Translations under genes and position numbers: made by a program
Assembly (NCBI GenBank): GCA_002449955.1
Contig: DJYD01000009.1
Coordinates: forward strand, 1 to 37,326
Length of the DNA: 37,326 bases
From: Lachnospiraceae bacterium UBA6987
Lineage (GTDB): Bacteria > Bacillota > Clostridia > Lachnospirales > Lachnospiraceae
Reading direction: 5' to 3'
The notes under the pieces: generated by a model
Told to the model about the DNA's origin: nothing
What the model saw: only the letters and a program-made list of their open reading frames with translations
The model's database searches: none
Shown here: piece by piece, positions 16,133 through 24,198 of the stretch
Layout: each line of letters starts with the position of its first letter
Numbering within the stretch: position 1 is the stretch's first letter

Positions 16133-17198
16133 GCCGTTTCACCTCCTCAATTGCCAAAACCCTCCGCTTCCGGTCTTCGCTCCGCCCCAGATGGACCATC
16201 AGATCAATGGCTGACGCAATCTGGCTGCGGATCGCGGCAAGCGGGAGCTCACCGCCCATTAACGCCATGGTCTCCAGACGGCTCAGCATGTCCGCTGCAC
16301 TGTTCGCATGGCCTGTGGAGAGGGAACCGTCATGGCCTGTATTCATGGCCTGCAGCATATCCAGTGCCTCTTCGCCGCGCACCTCGCCGACAATGATGCG
16401 CGTCGGCCGCATCCGCAGCGCGGTCCGGATCAGGTCACGGATCGAAATGCGGCCTGTCCCCTCCAGATTCTCCGTGCGGGTTTCCAGGCGCACCAGATTC
16501 GGCAGTCCCTGCAGCTTCAGTTCCAGGGAATCCTCGATCGTGATTACCCTGTCTTCCGCTGGGATGTATTCCGACAGAGCATTCAGAAACGTCGTTTTCC
16601 CGGATCCGGTTCCTCCGCTGATAAAAATATTGCAGCCGCATCTCACCGCGCTCCGCAGAAAGTCGGCAGCCTCTCTGCTGACAGAGCCGGCCTGAATCAT
16701 CATGTCCATGGTGAGCGGCATCCGGTAGAACTTCCGGATCGTCATCACCGGACCGTCCGGGGCAGCCGGCGGAAGCACGATATTGACACGGGAGCCGTCT
16801 GCCAGACGCAGATCCGCGATCGGCGTCGTTGTGTTCACCAGACGGTTGACACTGGCCGCCATGAGCTGGATCACCTCCTCCAGGGTTTCTCTGTCATCGA
16901 AGCCCCGGTCCCAGCGGATGATCTCACTGCCTTTTTCCAGCCAGATCCCCTCAAGGCCGTTAACCATGATTTCCGTTACGGCATCGTCATCCAGCGCCTT
17001 CTGCAGAATGTCCATGCCCCGAAATGAGTCGAACAGTTCCTTGCGGCAGATTGTTTTTTCTTCAATGCTGAGGCCTGCGGCACGGCCGTAAACCGTCAGT
17101 TCCTCGTCAATGCGGGCAAGCAGAGCCTCATCCGGCACCTCTCCTCCCGCAAACGAGGCCGCCACTTTGAGACGCAGCGGTTTCAGCTCCTCTCTCAC
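15966..17198 (-). CDS. cpaF: Pilus assembly ATPase CpaF/TadA family
   Basis: This hexameric type II/IV secretion ATPase powers pilus assembly. The predicted start is GTG at 17198, overlapping the tadZ stop as GTGA and placed 8 nt after AAAGGAG; the product has 410 residues. Motifs are the N-terminal EIMVNGLEGIWLEKG, Walker A GGTGSGKTT (about residue 200), the Asp/His boxes in VITIEDSLEL and MNTGHDGSLSTGHANS, and Walker B-like IIVGEVRGEEALDML. The C-terminus is ordinary to FLYERGQGLVWTG and then carries a ~35-residue tail that overlaps tadB. Confidence 0.96.
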   Translation of the reverse strand: MREELKPLRLKVAASFAGGEVPDEALLARIDEELTVYGRAAGLSIEEKTICRKELFDSFRGMDILQKALDDDAVTEIMVNGLEGIWLEKGSEIIRWDRGFDDRETLEEVIQLMAASVNRLVNTTTPIADLRLADGSRVNIVLPPAAPDGPVMTIRKFYRMPLTMDMMIQAGSVSREAADFLRSAVRCGCNIFISGGTGSGKTTFLNALSEYIPAEDRVITIEDSLELKLQGLPNLVRLETRTENLEGTGRISIRDLIRTALRMRPTRIIVGEVRGEEALDMLQAMNTGHDGSLSTGHANSAADMLSRLETMALMGGELPLAAIRSQIASAIDLMVHLGRSEDRKRRVLAIEEVKRLENGETGCRSLFLYERGQGLVWTGLQPERQTKWKNACGAAPHFSESGRLDPPCLR

Positions 17199-18166
17199 AC
17201 GTCCGTCTCCTTTAGCAGCTGCCGCATCGCTCTGCCCCATTCCGTATAGAGAAGCTGCCGGTAATCCAGAAGTTCCCGCAGCTCTTCCGTATCCGGCAGG
17301 GTGAAGCGTCTCACGCGTTCCAGCAGGTCCTCTTTTCCCTCCCGTTCCAGCGCGGCGCAGAACATCCTCTCCCTCTGCAGGGAAATGCCGCTTTTCTTTA
17401 GCGGCATCCAAATACGGTCTGCCATCTCCAGGATCCAGCTTTCATCTTCCGGTCCGTCTCCGACATCGATCACAATATACCGGTAGCGGCCGCAGCTCTT
17501 CAGTGCATGGATAAACACCGTCCAGTCTTCTTTCGAAGCGCTCCTTAAGTCCGCCGCATCCCGGGCAGGACAGATCCAGGACAGGTTTCCTTCCTGTTCC
17601 TCTGCCTCCATCAGGTGCTCGGCCGGATCACTCCCCACACGTGCATAGTACAGAAGATCCGCAAGACTGCCTTCTTTTTCCCGGGCAAGCAAAGCCGGAA
17701 GCACTGACCAGCGTTCGGTGTTCAGCAGCAGCGTCTGCTGCTTTTCGGCAAGGAGCTGCCCAAGCAGCATAGCGGAAGCGGTGGATCCGGCACCGCGGAC
17801 CGGGGACCAGACCGCATGGACACTCGCTCTTCCTGCGAGGCTTTCCACCGGTTTTCGCCCGCTAAAGGCCAGGATCTGTTCCAGGTGGCGGCTCATGGGC
17901 CGGTAGCGGTACATCGCCCGTTCATCCTTCGGATTTTCTTCTTCGGTGAAGTACAGCACTTCACAGCTTCCGGCAAATTCGTCCGCCATCGTTTCCGGCA
18001 GGATGGCAAGATCAACCTGTTGTTCGCGCAGGTACGTACGGACAAGCTCCTCACGGGAAAACTCCAGCACCTTAAGGCGGGACTGAGTCCTGTCCCGAAG
18101 CTGCTCCGCAAAGCGTTTCAGCCATGCCTTTTCCTCTCCGTATATCACAAGCGTTGTTTCCTTCAC
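17195..18166 (-). CDS. TadZ/CpaE-like MinD-superfamily protein with a degenerate P-loop
   Basis: This 323-residue first gene of the Tad operon starts with GTG (18166) 5 nt after AGGAGG. Layout: a receiver-like N-terminal domain (TLVIYGEEKAWLKRFAEQLRDR, VDLAILPE) and then a MinD/ParA-like domain. The P-loop position reads SPVRGAGSTASA: the expected GK(T/S) lysine is Ser, and no Lys precedes it, so ATP binding or hydrolysis is probably impaired. A later YIVIDVGDGPEDE corresponds to the switch/Walker B region. TadZ/CpaE proteins place the pilus at the cell pole. Several TadZ proteins are known with altered P-loops, so loss of catalysis need not mean loss of function. Confidence 0.88.
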   Translation of the reverse strand: MKETTLVIYGEEKAWLKRFAEQLRDRTQSRLKVLEFSREELVRTYLREQQVDLAILPETMADEFAGSCEVLYFTEEENPKDERAMYRYRPMSRHLEQILAFSGRKPVESLAGRASVHAVWSPVRGAGSTASAMLLGQLLAEKQQTLLLNTERWSVLPALLAREKEGSLADLLYYARVGSDPAEHLMEAEEQEGNLSWICPARDAADLRSASKEDWTVFIHALKSCGRYRYIVIDVGDGPEDESWILEMADRIWMPLKKSGISLQRERMFCAALEREGKEDLLERVRRFTLPDTEELRELLDYRQLLYTEWGRAMRQLLKETDV

Positions 18167-18193
18167 CGTGACCTCCTGTTTCAGGGTACAGAA

Positions 18194-18215
18194 AAGCAAG
18201 GGTCTCCCCCTGCTT
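18194..18215 (-). promoter_or_regulatory. Leader hairpin of the Tad operon, possible attenuator
   Basis: On the minus strand AAGCAGGGGGAGACCCTTGCTT folds into a stem of 5+3 bp with a short loop and is followed by TTTTC. It lies between the Tad promoter and the tadZ ribosome site. The T run is short, so it may be an attenuator or merely a 5' stabilising hairpin. Confidence 0.4.
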
Positions 18216-18240
18216 ATGCTCTCCCCGTTAGTGTACTCCG

Positions 18241-18269
18241 ATTATCCATCCATCCGCAGGTCCGGTCAA
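18241..18269 (-). promoter_or_regulatory. Promoter of the Tad pilus operon
   Basis: On the minus strand there is -35 TTGACC (18269-18264), a 17 bp spacer and -10 GATAAT (18246-18241). About 70 nt of leader precede the GTG start of tadZ. The 268 bp between tadZ and glgB thus hold two divergent promoters. Confidence 0.75.
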
Positions 18270-18381
18270 GGAACAGCGCGCCCAAAAAGAAACAGTTTGT
18301 ATACATCTGTTGCACACCCTATGGTTTTTTTATTCCTCAGCTGCTCTCTGCAGCATTTTCCTGAAAAGCTGCTTCTTTATC

Positions 18382-18410
18382 TTTACCTCAGGCATTTTTT
18401 TTGCTATACT
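18382..18410 (+). promoter_or_regulatory. Promoter of glgB
   Basis: There is -35 TTTACC (18382-18387), a 17 bp T-rich spacer and -10 TATACT (18405-18410). The ribosome site AAAGGAG follows at about 18423. Confidence 0.6.
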
Positions 18411-18433
18411 TTGCTCAGGATAAAGGAGAAAAT

Positions 18434-20296
18434 ATGTTTTCGGATCTGGACAATTACTTGTTTAAAAAAGGGGTGCATTACGAGCTGTATGAAAAGCTCG
18501 GCGCTCATCCTGCAGAGGAAGGCTTTCATGTTGCGGTCTGGGCACCGCACGCCGAAGAAGTCTCTCTTCTTTATGACGGCAACGGCTGGAATCCCGACGC
18601 GGATAAGCTTCCCCGCACCGAGGGAACGGACGTGTTCGAGGCAGATATTCCCGGCGCCAGGGAGGGACAGTGCTATAAATTTCAGATCAAGACCCGGGAC
18701 GGTCGTTATCTGAAAAAAGCCGATCCCTTTGCTTTCCGGGCAGAGCTTCGCCCCGGCACGGCTTCCCGCTTTTTCACGCCCCGCTATACCTTTACCGATG
18801 AGGAGTGGATAAGCCGCCGCGCTGCCTCCTCCCCGCTGCATGCCCCCATCAGCATCTATGAGTGCCATCCGGCCTCCTGGATGCGCCACTGGGAGGCAAA
18901 GGATGACGGCTTCTACAGCTTTTCCGAGCTCGCCGATCGTCTGGTGAAATATGTCAAGGACATGGGATATACCCATATCGAGCTGATCGGCCTTGCCGAA
19001 TATCCGCTTGACGCCTCCTGGGGCTACCAGGTGACCGGCTATTACGCGCCGACAGCCCGCTTAGGTTCCCCGGATGACTTCCGTTACTTTGTCGATACCT
19101 GTCACAAAAACGGCATCGGCGTCATCATGGACTGGGTGCCGGCGCATTTCCCCCGTGATGATTTCGCGCTTGCCGATTTCGACGGGGAGCCGCTTTTCGA
19201 GCACCCCGATCCCCGGCTTGGCGAGCATCCGGACTGGGGGACAAAAATATTCAATTACGGCTATCCTGCCGTCTCCAATTTCCTGATCGCCAACGCCCTC
19301 TTCTGGATCCGCGAGTACCACCTGGACGGGCTGCGTGTCGATGCGGTTGCCTCCATGCTCTACCTGGATTACGGCCGGAAAGACGGTGAATGGGTCGCCA
19401 ACCGCTACGGCGGCAATCAGAATCTGGAGGCCATCGAATTCTTCCGCCACCTGAACAGTGTGATCCGTGAGAATTACCCCGGCGTCATGACGATCGCAGA
19501 GGAAAGCACGGCCTGGCCGAAGATCACCGGTGCCCCCGAGGACGGCGGCCTTGGCTTCACCTTCAAATGGAACATGGGATGGATGCATGATTTCCTGGGT
19601 TATATGAAGCAGGATCCTCTGTTCAGAAGCTTCCATCACAACGAAATGACCTTCGCCATGACCTATGCAGATTCGGAGAATTTCATTCTCGCCATTTCCC
19701 ACGACGAGGTGGTTCACCTGAAATGTTCCATGTGGGAAAAGATGCCGGGCTACGAGATCGACAAGTACAAGAACCTCAAATGCGCCTACACGTTCATGTT
19801 CGGGCATCCCGGCAAGAAGCTTCTCTTCATGGGACAGGAATTCGGCCAGCGCCGTGAGTGGTGCGAAGACCGTGAGCTCGACTGGTTCATGCTGCAGGAT
19901 GAGCGCAACAGTGATCTGAAGAAATTCTTCCGCGATCTGCTGCATCTCTACAGGCGCAATCCTTCTCTCTGGCAGGAAGACCGGGGCTTTGCCGGCTTCG
20001 AATGGATGGGCGTGGATGACAGGGACAGAAGCATCTTCAGCTTTGCCCGCTTCGGACACGACCGCAGGCATCCGCTGGTATTCACCGTCAATTTCACACC
20101 GGTAGCCCGGGACGACTACAGGCTCGGCTTACCCGCCGGCGGCCACTACGAACTGGTTCTGGATGAGACGCACGGTCTGATCCACGGAAAAGACCGTCCG
20201 GTCTACACCGCCGAAAACATCCCTGCTGACAATCATGATCACTCGATTGCCTACCCGCTTCCCGCCTACGGGATCGCCATTTTCCGCAGGAAATAG
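18434..20296 (+). CDS. glgB: 1,4-alpha-glucan branching enzyme
   Basis: GlgB introduces alpha-1,6 branches into glycogen. The ATG at 18434 follows AAAGGAGAAAAT and gives 620 residues. The N-terminal CBM48 domain (YEKLGAHPAEEGFHVAVWAPHAEEVSLLYD) precedes a GH13 barrel. Catalytic residues are visible in the usual motifs: nucleophile Asp in DGLRVDAVASMLY, acid/base Glu in MTIAEESTAWP, and the transition-state Asp in AISHDEVVH. Also seen are MDWVPAHFPRDDFAL and FMGQEFGQRREW. The C-terminal beta domain ends in YGIAIFRRK. No other glycogen genes are beside it, so it is transcribed on its own or with the next small gene. Confidence 0.97.
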   Translation: MFSDLDNYLFKKGVHYELYEKLGAHPAEEGFHVAVWAPHAEEVSLLYDGNGWNPDADKLPRTEGTDVFEADIPGAREGQCYKFQIKTRDGRYLKKADPFAFRAELRPGTASRFFTPRYTFTDEEWISRRAASSPLHAPISIYECHPASWMRHWEAKDDGFYSFSELADRLVKYVKDMGYTHIELIGLAEYPLDASWGYQVTGYYAPTARLGSPDDFRYFVDTCHKNGIGVIMDWVPAHFPRDDFALADFDGEPLFEHPDPRLGEHPDWGTKIFNYGYPAVSNFLIANALFWIREYHLDGLRVDAVASMLYLDYGRKDGEWVANRYGGNQNLEAIEFFRHLNSVIRENYPGVMTIAEESTAWPKITGAPEDGGLGFTFKWNMGWMHDFLGYMKQDPLFRSFHHNEMTFAMTYADSENFILAISHDEVVHLKCSMWEKMPGYEIDKYKNLKCAYTFMFGHPGKKLLFMGQEFGQRREWCEDRELDWFMLQDERNSDLKKFFRDLLHLYRRNPSLWQEDRGFAGFEWMGVDDRDRSIFSFARFGHDRRHPLVFTVNFTPVARDDYRLGLPAGGHYELVLDETHGLIHGKDRPVYTAENIPADNHDHSIAYPLPAYGIAIFRRK

Positions 20297-20326
20297 CCGC
20301 TGTTTCAGCAGCAGAAAGGGGTTCTG

Positions 20327-20743
20327 ATGGATTTTATTGTTATTGTGATTTTCATCATTGTTGTCGTCGTCAGACAGCTGGCGGCCAAAAATACGGAGGC
20401 CAAGGGGGGAAGCAGCTCTGCAGCAGCTTCGCAGCCCACCCGCGCCGCATCCCGGACCGCGCGTGCGGCACAGACAGCTGCTCGCTACACCACTTCAAAC
20501 AACGCCGGAAGCTTTACCCGTCCGTATACGAAGGCTGGCTCGGCGAACATCGCCCGTGACGGCAGGGTCTACGCCTCCATCGACTTCGACAATACGCATT
20601 ACCACGCCGAAGGCTTCGATTTCGACTGCTGCATCAGCTTCAAGGGACTGCCGTCGGGAACGGATGAGCTTGCCGTACTGATCGCCTCCAACAACCGCCA
20701 TGAGCGCGAGCTCGCCAAGCTGCTGCAGGAACGGCAGAGCTAA
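20327..20743 (+). CDS. Small single-pass membrane protein of unknown function
   Basis: This 138-residue protein is not recognised. Residues ~3-20 (FIVIVIFIIVVVVRQLA) are a membrane helix; residues ~25-75 are Ala/Ser/Thr-rich and likely disordered; the C-terminal ~60 residues (YASIDFDNTHYHAEGFDFDCCISFKGL ... IASNNRHERELAKLLQER) look like a small folded module with Cys-Cys and His residues. It starts 30 bp after glgB with ribosome site AAAGGGG and ends 21 bp before the ACT gene, so it is likely co-transcribed with both. Confidence 0.75.
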   Translation: MDFIVIVIFIIVVVVRQLAAKNTEAKGGSSSAAASQPTRAASRTARAAQTAARYTTSNNAGSFTRPYTKAGSANIARDGRVYASIDFDNTHYHAEGFDFDCCISFKGLPSGTDELAVLIASNNRHERELAKLLQERQS

Positions 20744-20764
20744 CGCCTGCGTAAGGAGCCTTAC

Positions 20765-21034
20765 ATGAAAGCTATCGTTTCCGTATTTGCCCGCGACCGC
20801 AAGGGCATTATCGCATATGTGACCGGCCTGCTCGCCGAAAAGGACATCAACGTTCTGGATATCAGCCAGACGCTGATGCAGGAATACTTTGCCATGATCA
20901 TGCTCGTCGATCTGAAGGACTGCCCGCTCTCCTTTGACGAGCTTTCCCAGTACCTTGCCGAACGCGGAGAAGAATTAGGGCTCTCCATTCACATCCAGCG
21001 GCAGGATATCTTCGACGCCATGCACCGCGTCTGA
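20765..21034 (+). CDS. ACT domain protein (UPF0237 family)
   Basis: This 89-residue stand-alone ACT domain reads MKAIVSVFARDRKGIIAYVTGLLAEKDINVLDISQ, the typical beta-alpha-beta start with Asp-Arg-Lys-Gly, and ends DIFDAMHRV. ACT domains bind amino acids or other small ligands as regulators. It is separated by 14 bp from the PFL-family gene, the universal partner of UPF0237 in Firmicutes. The ligand and the process are not known to me. Confidence 0.95.
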   Translation: MKAIVSVFARDRKGIIAYVTGLLAEKDINVLDISQTLMQEYFAMIMLVDLKDCPLSFDELSQYLAERGEELGLSIHIQRQDIFDAMHRV

Positions 21035-21048
21035 CGTGAGGACCGTCC

Positions 21049-22416
21049 ATGAGCTATCTTCTGAACAGCAACGATATCCTGCAGACGATCCAGATGATCG
21101 ATCAGCAGCATTTGGACGTCAGGACCATCACCATGGGCTTGAGCCTGCTCGACTGCGCCGACCCGGATCTTTCCGTCTGCTGCCGCAGGATCTACGATAA
21201 GATCTGCAAAAGAGCGGCCCGCCTCGTGGAGACCGGCACGCAGATCGAAAAGGAATTCGGCATCCCCATCGTGAACCGCCGCATTTCCGTCACGCCCATT
21301 GCGCTTGCGGCTGCCGCGTGTAAAACCGATACCTATGTTCCGATCGCGCAGGCGCTCGACCGCGCCGCAGCAGAGGTCGGCGTCAACTTTATCGGCGGCT
21401 TTTCTGCGCTTGTGCAGAAGGGTTCGGCAAGGTCGGATGAGATCCTCATGCGCTCCGTTCCCGAGGCGCTTGCGGTGACCGAGCGCGTGTGCGCGAGCAT
21501 CAACGTGGGTTCCACCAAGGCCGGCATCAACATGGACGCCGTCGCCGAGTCGGGGCGGATCGTCAAAAAGACCGCAGAGCTCACGGCGGACCGCGACGGC
21601 CTCGGCTGCTCGAAGCTCGTCATCTTCTGCAACGCCGTCGAGGACAATCCCTTCATGGCCGGCGCCTTCCACGGCCCCGGCGAGCCCGAGTGCGTCATCA
21701 ACGTGGGGGTCTCCGGCCCCGGCGTGATCCACCACGCGCTCGAGGAATGCATAGGGCAGCGTTTCGATGTGGTGGCCGAGACCATCAAGCGGACGGCCTT
21801 CAAGGTCACGCGTATGGGCCAGCTGGTCGCGCAGGAAGCCTCAAGACGCCTTGACGTTCCCTTCGGGATCGTTGATCTTTCCCTCGCGCCCACCCCGGCC
21901 GTCGGCGATTCCGTCGCCCGCATCCTGGAGGCCATGGGCCTTGAATGCTGCGGCACCCACGGGACCACGGCGGCGCTCGCCCTGCTGAACGATGCCGTGA
22001 AGAAAGGCGGTGTCATGGCTTCCTCGCACGTCGGCGGACTGTCCGGCGCCTTCATCCCGGTGTCTGAGGACGAGGGCATGATCGCTGCAGCGGAAAGCGG
22101 CTGCCTGACCCTGGAAAAGCTGGAAGCGATGACCTGCGTCTGCTCCGTCGGTCTGGATATGATCGCCGTCCCCGGCGATACCTCTGCGGAAACGATCTCG
22201 GCGATCATCGCCGACGAAGCGGCGATCGGCATGATCAACAACAAGACGACCGCCTGCCGTCTGATCCCGGCCCCCGGAAAGACCGTAGGCGATACCGTGC
22301 ACATCGGCGGGCTCTTCGGCGACGCCCCTGTCATGGCCGTGAACCCGGCTTCCTCCGAAGCCTTTATCCGGCGCGGCGGACGCATCCCGGCGCCGATCCA
22401 CAGCCTGAGAAACTAA
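21049..22416 (+). CDS. PFL family protein (UPF0210 / DUF711)
   Basis: This 455-residue protein is of the UPF0210 family, structurally related to glycyl-radical enzymes by name, but no glycyl radical motif is visible. Typical segments are NDILQTIQMIDQQHLDVRTITMGLSLLDC, GVNFIGGFSALVQKG, INVGSTKAGINMDAVAESG, and GVSGPGVIHHALE. The C-terminal part (FIPVSEDEGMIAAAESG, MINNKTTACRLIPAPGK) is complete. It follows the ACT gene and is followed by a terminator. The function is unassigned; the pair is probably a regulator plus an enzyme. Confidence 0.95.
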   Translation: MSYLLNSNDILQTIQMIDQQHLDVRTITMGLSLLDCADPDLSVCCRRIYDKICKRAARLVETGTQIEKEFGIPIVNRRISVTPIALAAAACKTDTYVPIAQALDRAAAEVGVNFIGGFSALVQKGSARSDEILMRSVPEALAVTERVCASINVGSTKAGINMDAVAESGRIVKKTAELTADRDGLGCSKLVIFCNAVEDNPFMAGAFHGPGEPECVINVGVSGPGVIHHALEECIGQRFDVVAETIKRTAFKVTRMGQLVAQEASRRLDVPFGIVDLSLAPTPAVGDSVARILEAMGLECCGTHGTTAALALLNDAVKKGGVMASSHVGGLSGAFIPVSEDEGMIAAAESGCLTLEKLEAMTCVCSVGLDMIAVPGDTSAETISAIIADEAAIGMINNKTTACRLIPAPGKTVGDTVHIGGLFGDAPVMAVNPASSEAFIRRGGRIPAPIHSLRN

Positions 22417-22443
22417 ATAGAGTTCGGTTTCCGAATACCAAAA

Positions 22444-22481
22444 GAAGCGGCCTGCCCCTGCCTTACGGGACAAGCCGCTTC
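22444..22481. terminator. Bidirectional terminator between the PFL gene and ggt
   Basis: GAAGCGGC (22444) pairs with GCCGCTTC (ends 22481) around a loop that itself can pair. Short T-rich stretches follow on both sides, and the two flanking genes converge on it. Confidence 0.8.
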
Positions 22482-22503
22482 CTTTATATTGTTTCGTCTT
22501 TTC

Positions 22504-24114
22504 TTACCAGACCGCCACGGTGCCGTCTGCCCGCGGTTCGGTCGCGCCCACGAGCACGCCGTTTTCATCCCGCAGAATGATCTGTCCGCGGCCGAAGACC
22601 GAGGTGTCCGGCTCGCGGCCGACTTCATGGCCTCTTGCCCGGAGGGCCTCCGCGATCTCCTCGGGAAAGCTCTCTTCGAGCACGATCTTTTTGCCCCGGA
22701 TCCATTCCCAGCGGGGCCTGTCAAGCGCTTCCTGCGGGTTCATGCCGAAATCGATCAGGTTACTTGCGACCTGGAGCTGGCCCTGCGGCTGCATGAAGGC
22801 GCCCATCACGCCGAACGGCCCGATCGCCTCTCCGTCCTTCGACAGGAAGCCGGGGATGATCGTGTGGAAGGACTTCTTCCTCGGTGCGAGAACGTTCGGG
22901 CTTTCCGGATCCAGCGAGAAGCCGAAGCCCCTGTTCTGCAGCGAGATACCCGTTCCCGGCACCACGATCCCGGAGCCGAAGCCGTTGAAGTTGCTCTGGA
23001 TGAGCGAGACCATATTGCCCTCCGCATCGGCGGTACAGAGATAGATGGTGGCCCCGGCAAGCGGATCGCCCGGCGCCGGCAGGATGGCCTCTTCACCGAT
23101 CAGCGCGGCACGTTTCTTTGCATATTCCGGCGCGATGATCGCTTCCGGAGGGACCCGCATGGTGCGCGGATCCGAGATATATTTCAGGCCATCCTCATAT
23201 CCAAGCTTCATTGCTTCGATGATCTTATGAAAATTTTCCTCGGAATCCGGATGTTCATTGTCTAATTCGATATTATTCAGCACCGCAAGCGCCGCAAGCA
23301 CCACCAGGCCGTCGCCGTTCGGCGGCATCTCCCACACGTCGGTTCCGCGGTAGTTCACCTTCATCGGTTCCACCCACGCGGGAGCATAGTCTTCCATATC
23401 GCTCTTGCGGATATAGCCGCCGGTCCTGCGCGCAAAGGCGTCGATCGCATCGGCAAGCTCGCCCTTGTAGAAGGCCTCGCCCTTCGTTTCGGCGATCCGC
23501 CTGATCGTCCTTGCCATGTCCGGGCAGCTCCAGATCTCGCCGGGTCTCGGTGCGTGTCCCTTCGGAGCAAAGGTCTCCGCCCAGGGACGGAACTCCTCTC
23601 CCTCCCTGTTTGCAAACAGGTCAAATCCGCGCTGCCAGAGATCCGCGATCACCGGCGTCACCGCAAAGCCCTGCTCCGCATACTGCGCCGCCGGCTCCAG
23701 AAGTTCCTCGAACGGCAGCTTTCCGAAGCGCCTCGACAGCTCTGCCCAGCCGGCCACCGCACCGGATACCATGACCGGCACCCAGCCGCGCTGCGGCACC
23801 TTGTCGTGTCCCATGGCGCGCACCATCTCCGCCGTCAGGCCTTCGGGTGAGATGCCGCTCGCGTTCAGCCCGTAGAGCTTGCCCTTTGTCCAGACCAGGG
23901 CAAACATATCGGAGCCGAGGCCGTTCGTCGTCGGCTCGACCACCGGCATGCAGGCCGCAGCCGCGACCGCCGCGTCAATGGCGTTTCCGCCCTTTTTCAG
24001 CGCGTCAAGCCCCACCTGCGCCGCCAGAGGCTGCGAGGTCGCCACCATGCCGCGGGTCCCGTAGACGAGTCCCCTGCGGGAAGGATAACGGTAACGGAAA
24101 GCATCGAATTTCAT
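22504..24114 (-). CDS. Gamma-glutamyltransferase family protein (Ntn hydrolase)
   Basis: This 536-residue enzyme transfers or hydrolyses gamma-glutamyl groups and processes itself into two chains. The N-terminal part is typical (GMVATSQPLAAQVGLDALKKGGNAIDAAVAAAACMPVVEP). The nucleophile Thr starts the segment TIYLCTADAEGNMVSLIQSN (about residue 355), and FGSGIVVPGTGISLQNRGFGF follows. No signal peptide is seen, so unlike periplasmic or secreted GGTs this one is probably cytosolic, as in the YwrD-like branch. The second Thr of the usual Thr-Thr pair is Ile. The ribosome site is GGAGAAATAA before ATG at 24114. It follows the serS terminator by 20 bp, so its own promoter is not obvious. Confidence 0.94.
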   Translation of the reverse strand: MKFDAFRYRYPSRRGLVYGTRGMVATSQPLAAQVGLDALKKGGNAIDAAVAAAACMPVVEPTTNGLGSDMFALVWTKGKLYGLNASGISPEGLTAEMVRAMGHDKVPQRGWVPVMVSGAVAGWAELSRRFGKLPFEELLEPAAQYAEQGFAVTPVIADLWQRGFDLFANREGEEFRPWAETFAPKGHAPRPGEIWSCPDMARTIRRIAETKGEAFYKGELADAIDAFARRTGGYIRKSDMEDYAPAWVEPMKVNYRGTDVWEMPPNGDGLVVLAALAVLNNIELDNEHPDSEENFHKIIEAMKLGYEDGLKYISDPRTMRVPPEAIIAPEYAKKRAALIGEEAILPAPGDPLAGATIYLCTADAEGNMVSLIQSNFNGFGSGIVVPGTGISLQNRGFGFSLDPESPNVLAPRKKSFHTIIPGFLSKDGEAIGPFGVMGAFMQPQGQLQVASNLIDFGMNPQEALDRPRWEWIRGKKIVLEESFPEEIAEALRARGHEVGREPDTSVFGRGQIILRDENGVLVGATEPRADGTVAVW

Positions 24115-24133
24115 TTATTTCTCCTTGTTTCTT

Positions 24134-24175
24134 AAAAAAAGCCTCCAAAGCAGACAGTTTCTCTGTTTCGGAGGC
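24134..24175 (-). terminator. Rho-independent terminator of serS
   Basis: On the minus strand GCCTCCGAAACAG pairs with CTGCTTTGGAGGC (imperfect; 24141-24175) and is followed by seven T (24134-24140). Transcripts reaching ggt must read through it or start just after it. Confidence 0.85.
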
Positions 24176-24198
24176 AGTTTTGAGACCGGTGCCAGCCG

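Noticed and set aside
19061..20071. 336-codon minus-strand frame opposite glgB
   Set aside because: It is the shadow of a highly conserved GH13 gene; no ribosome site or protein-like pattern.
21333..22385. 350-codon minus-strand frame opposite the PFL gene
   Set aside because: Shadow of UPF0210; Ser/Pro/Arg-rich translation typical of antisense frames.
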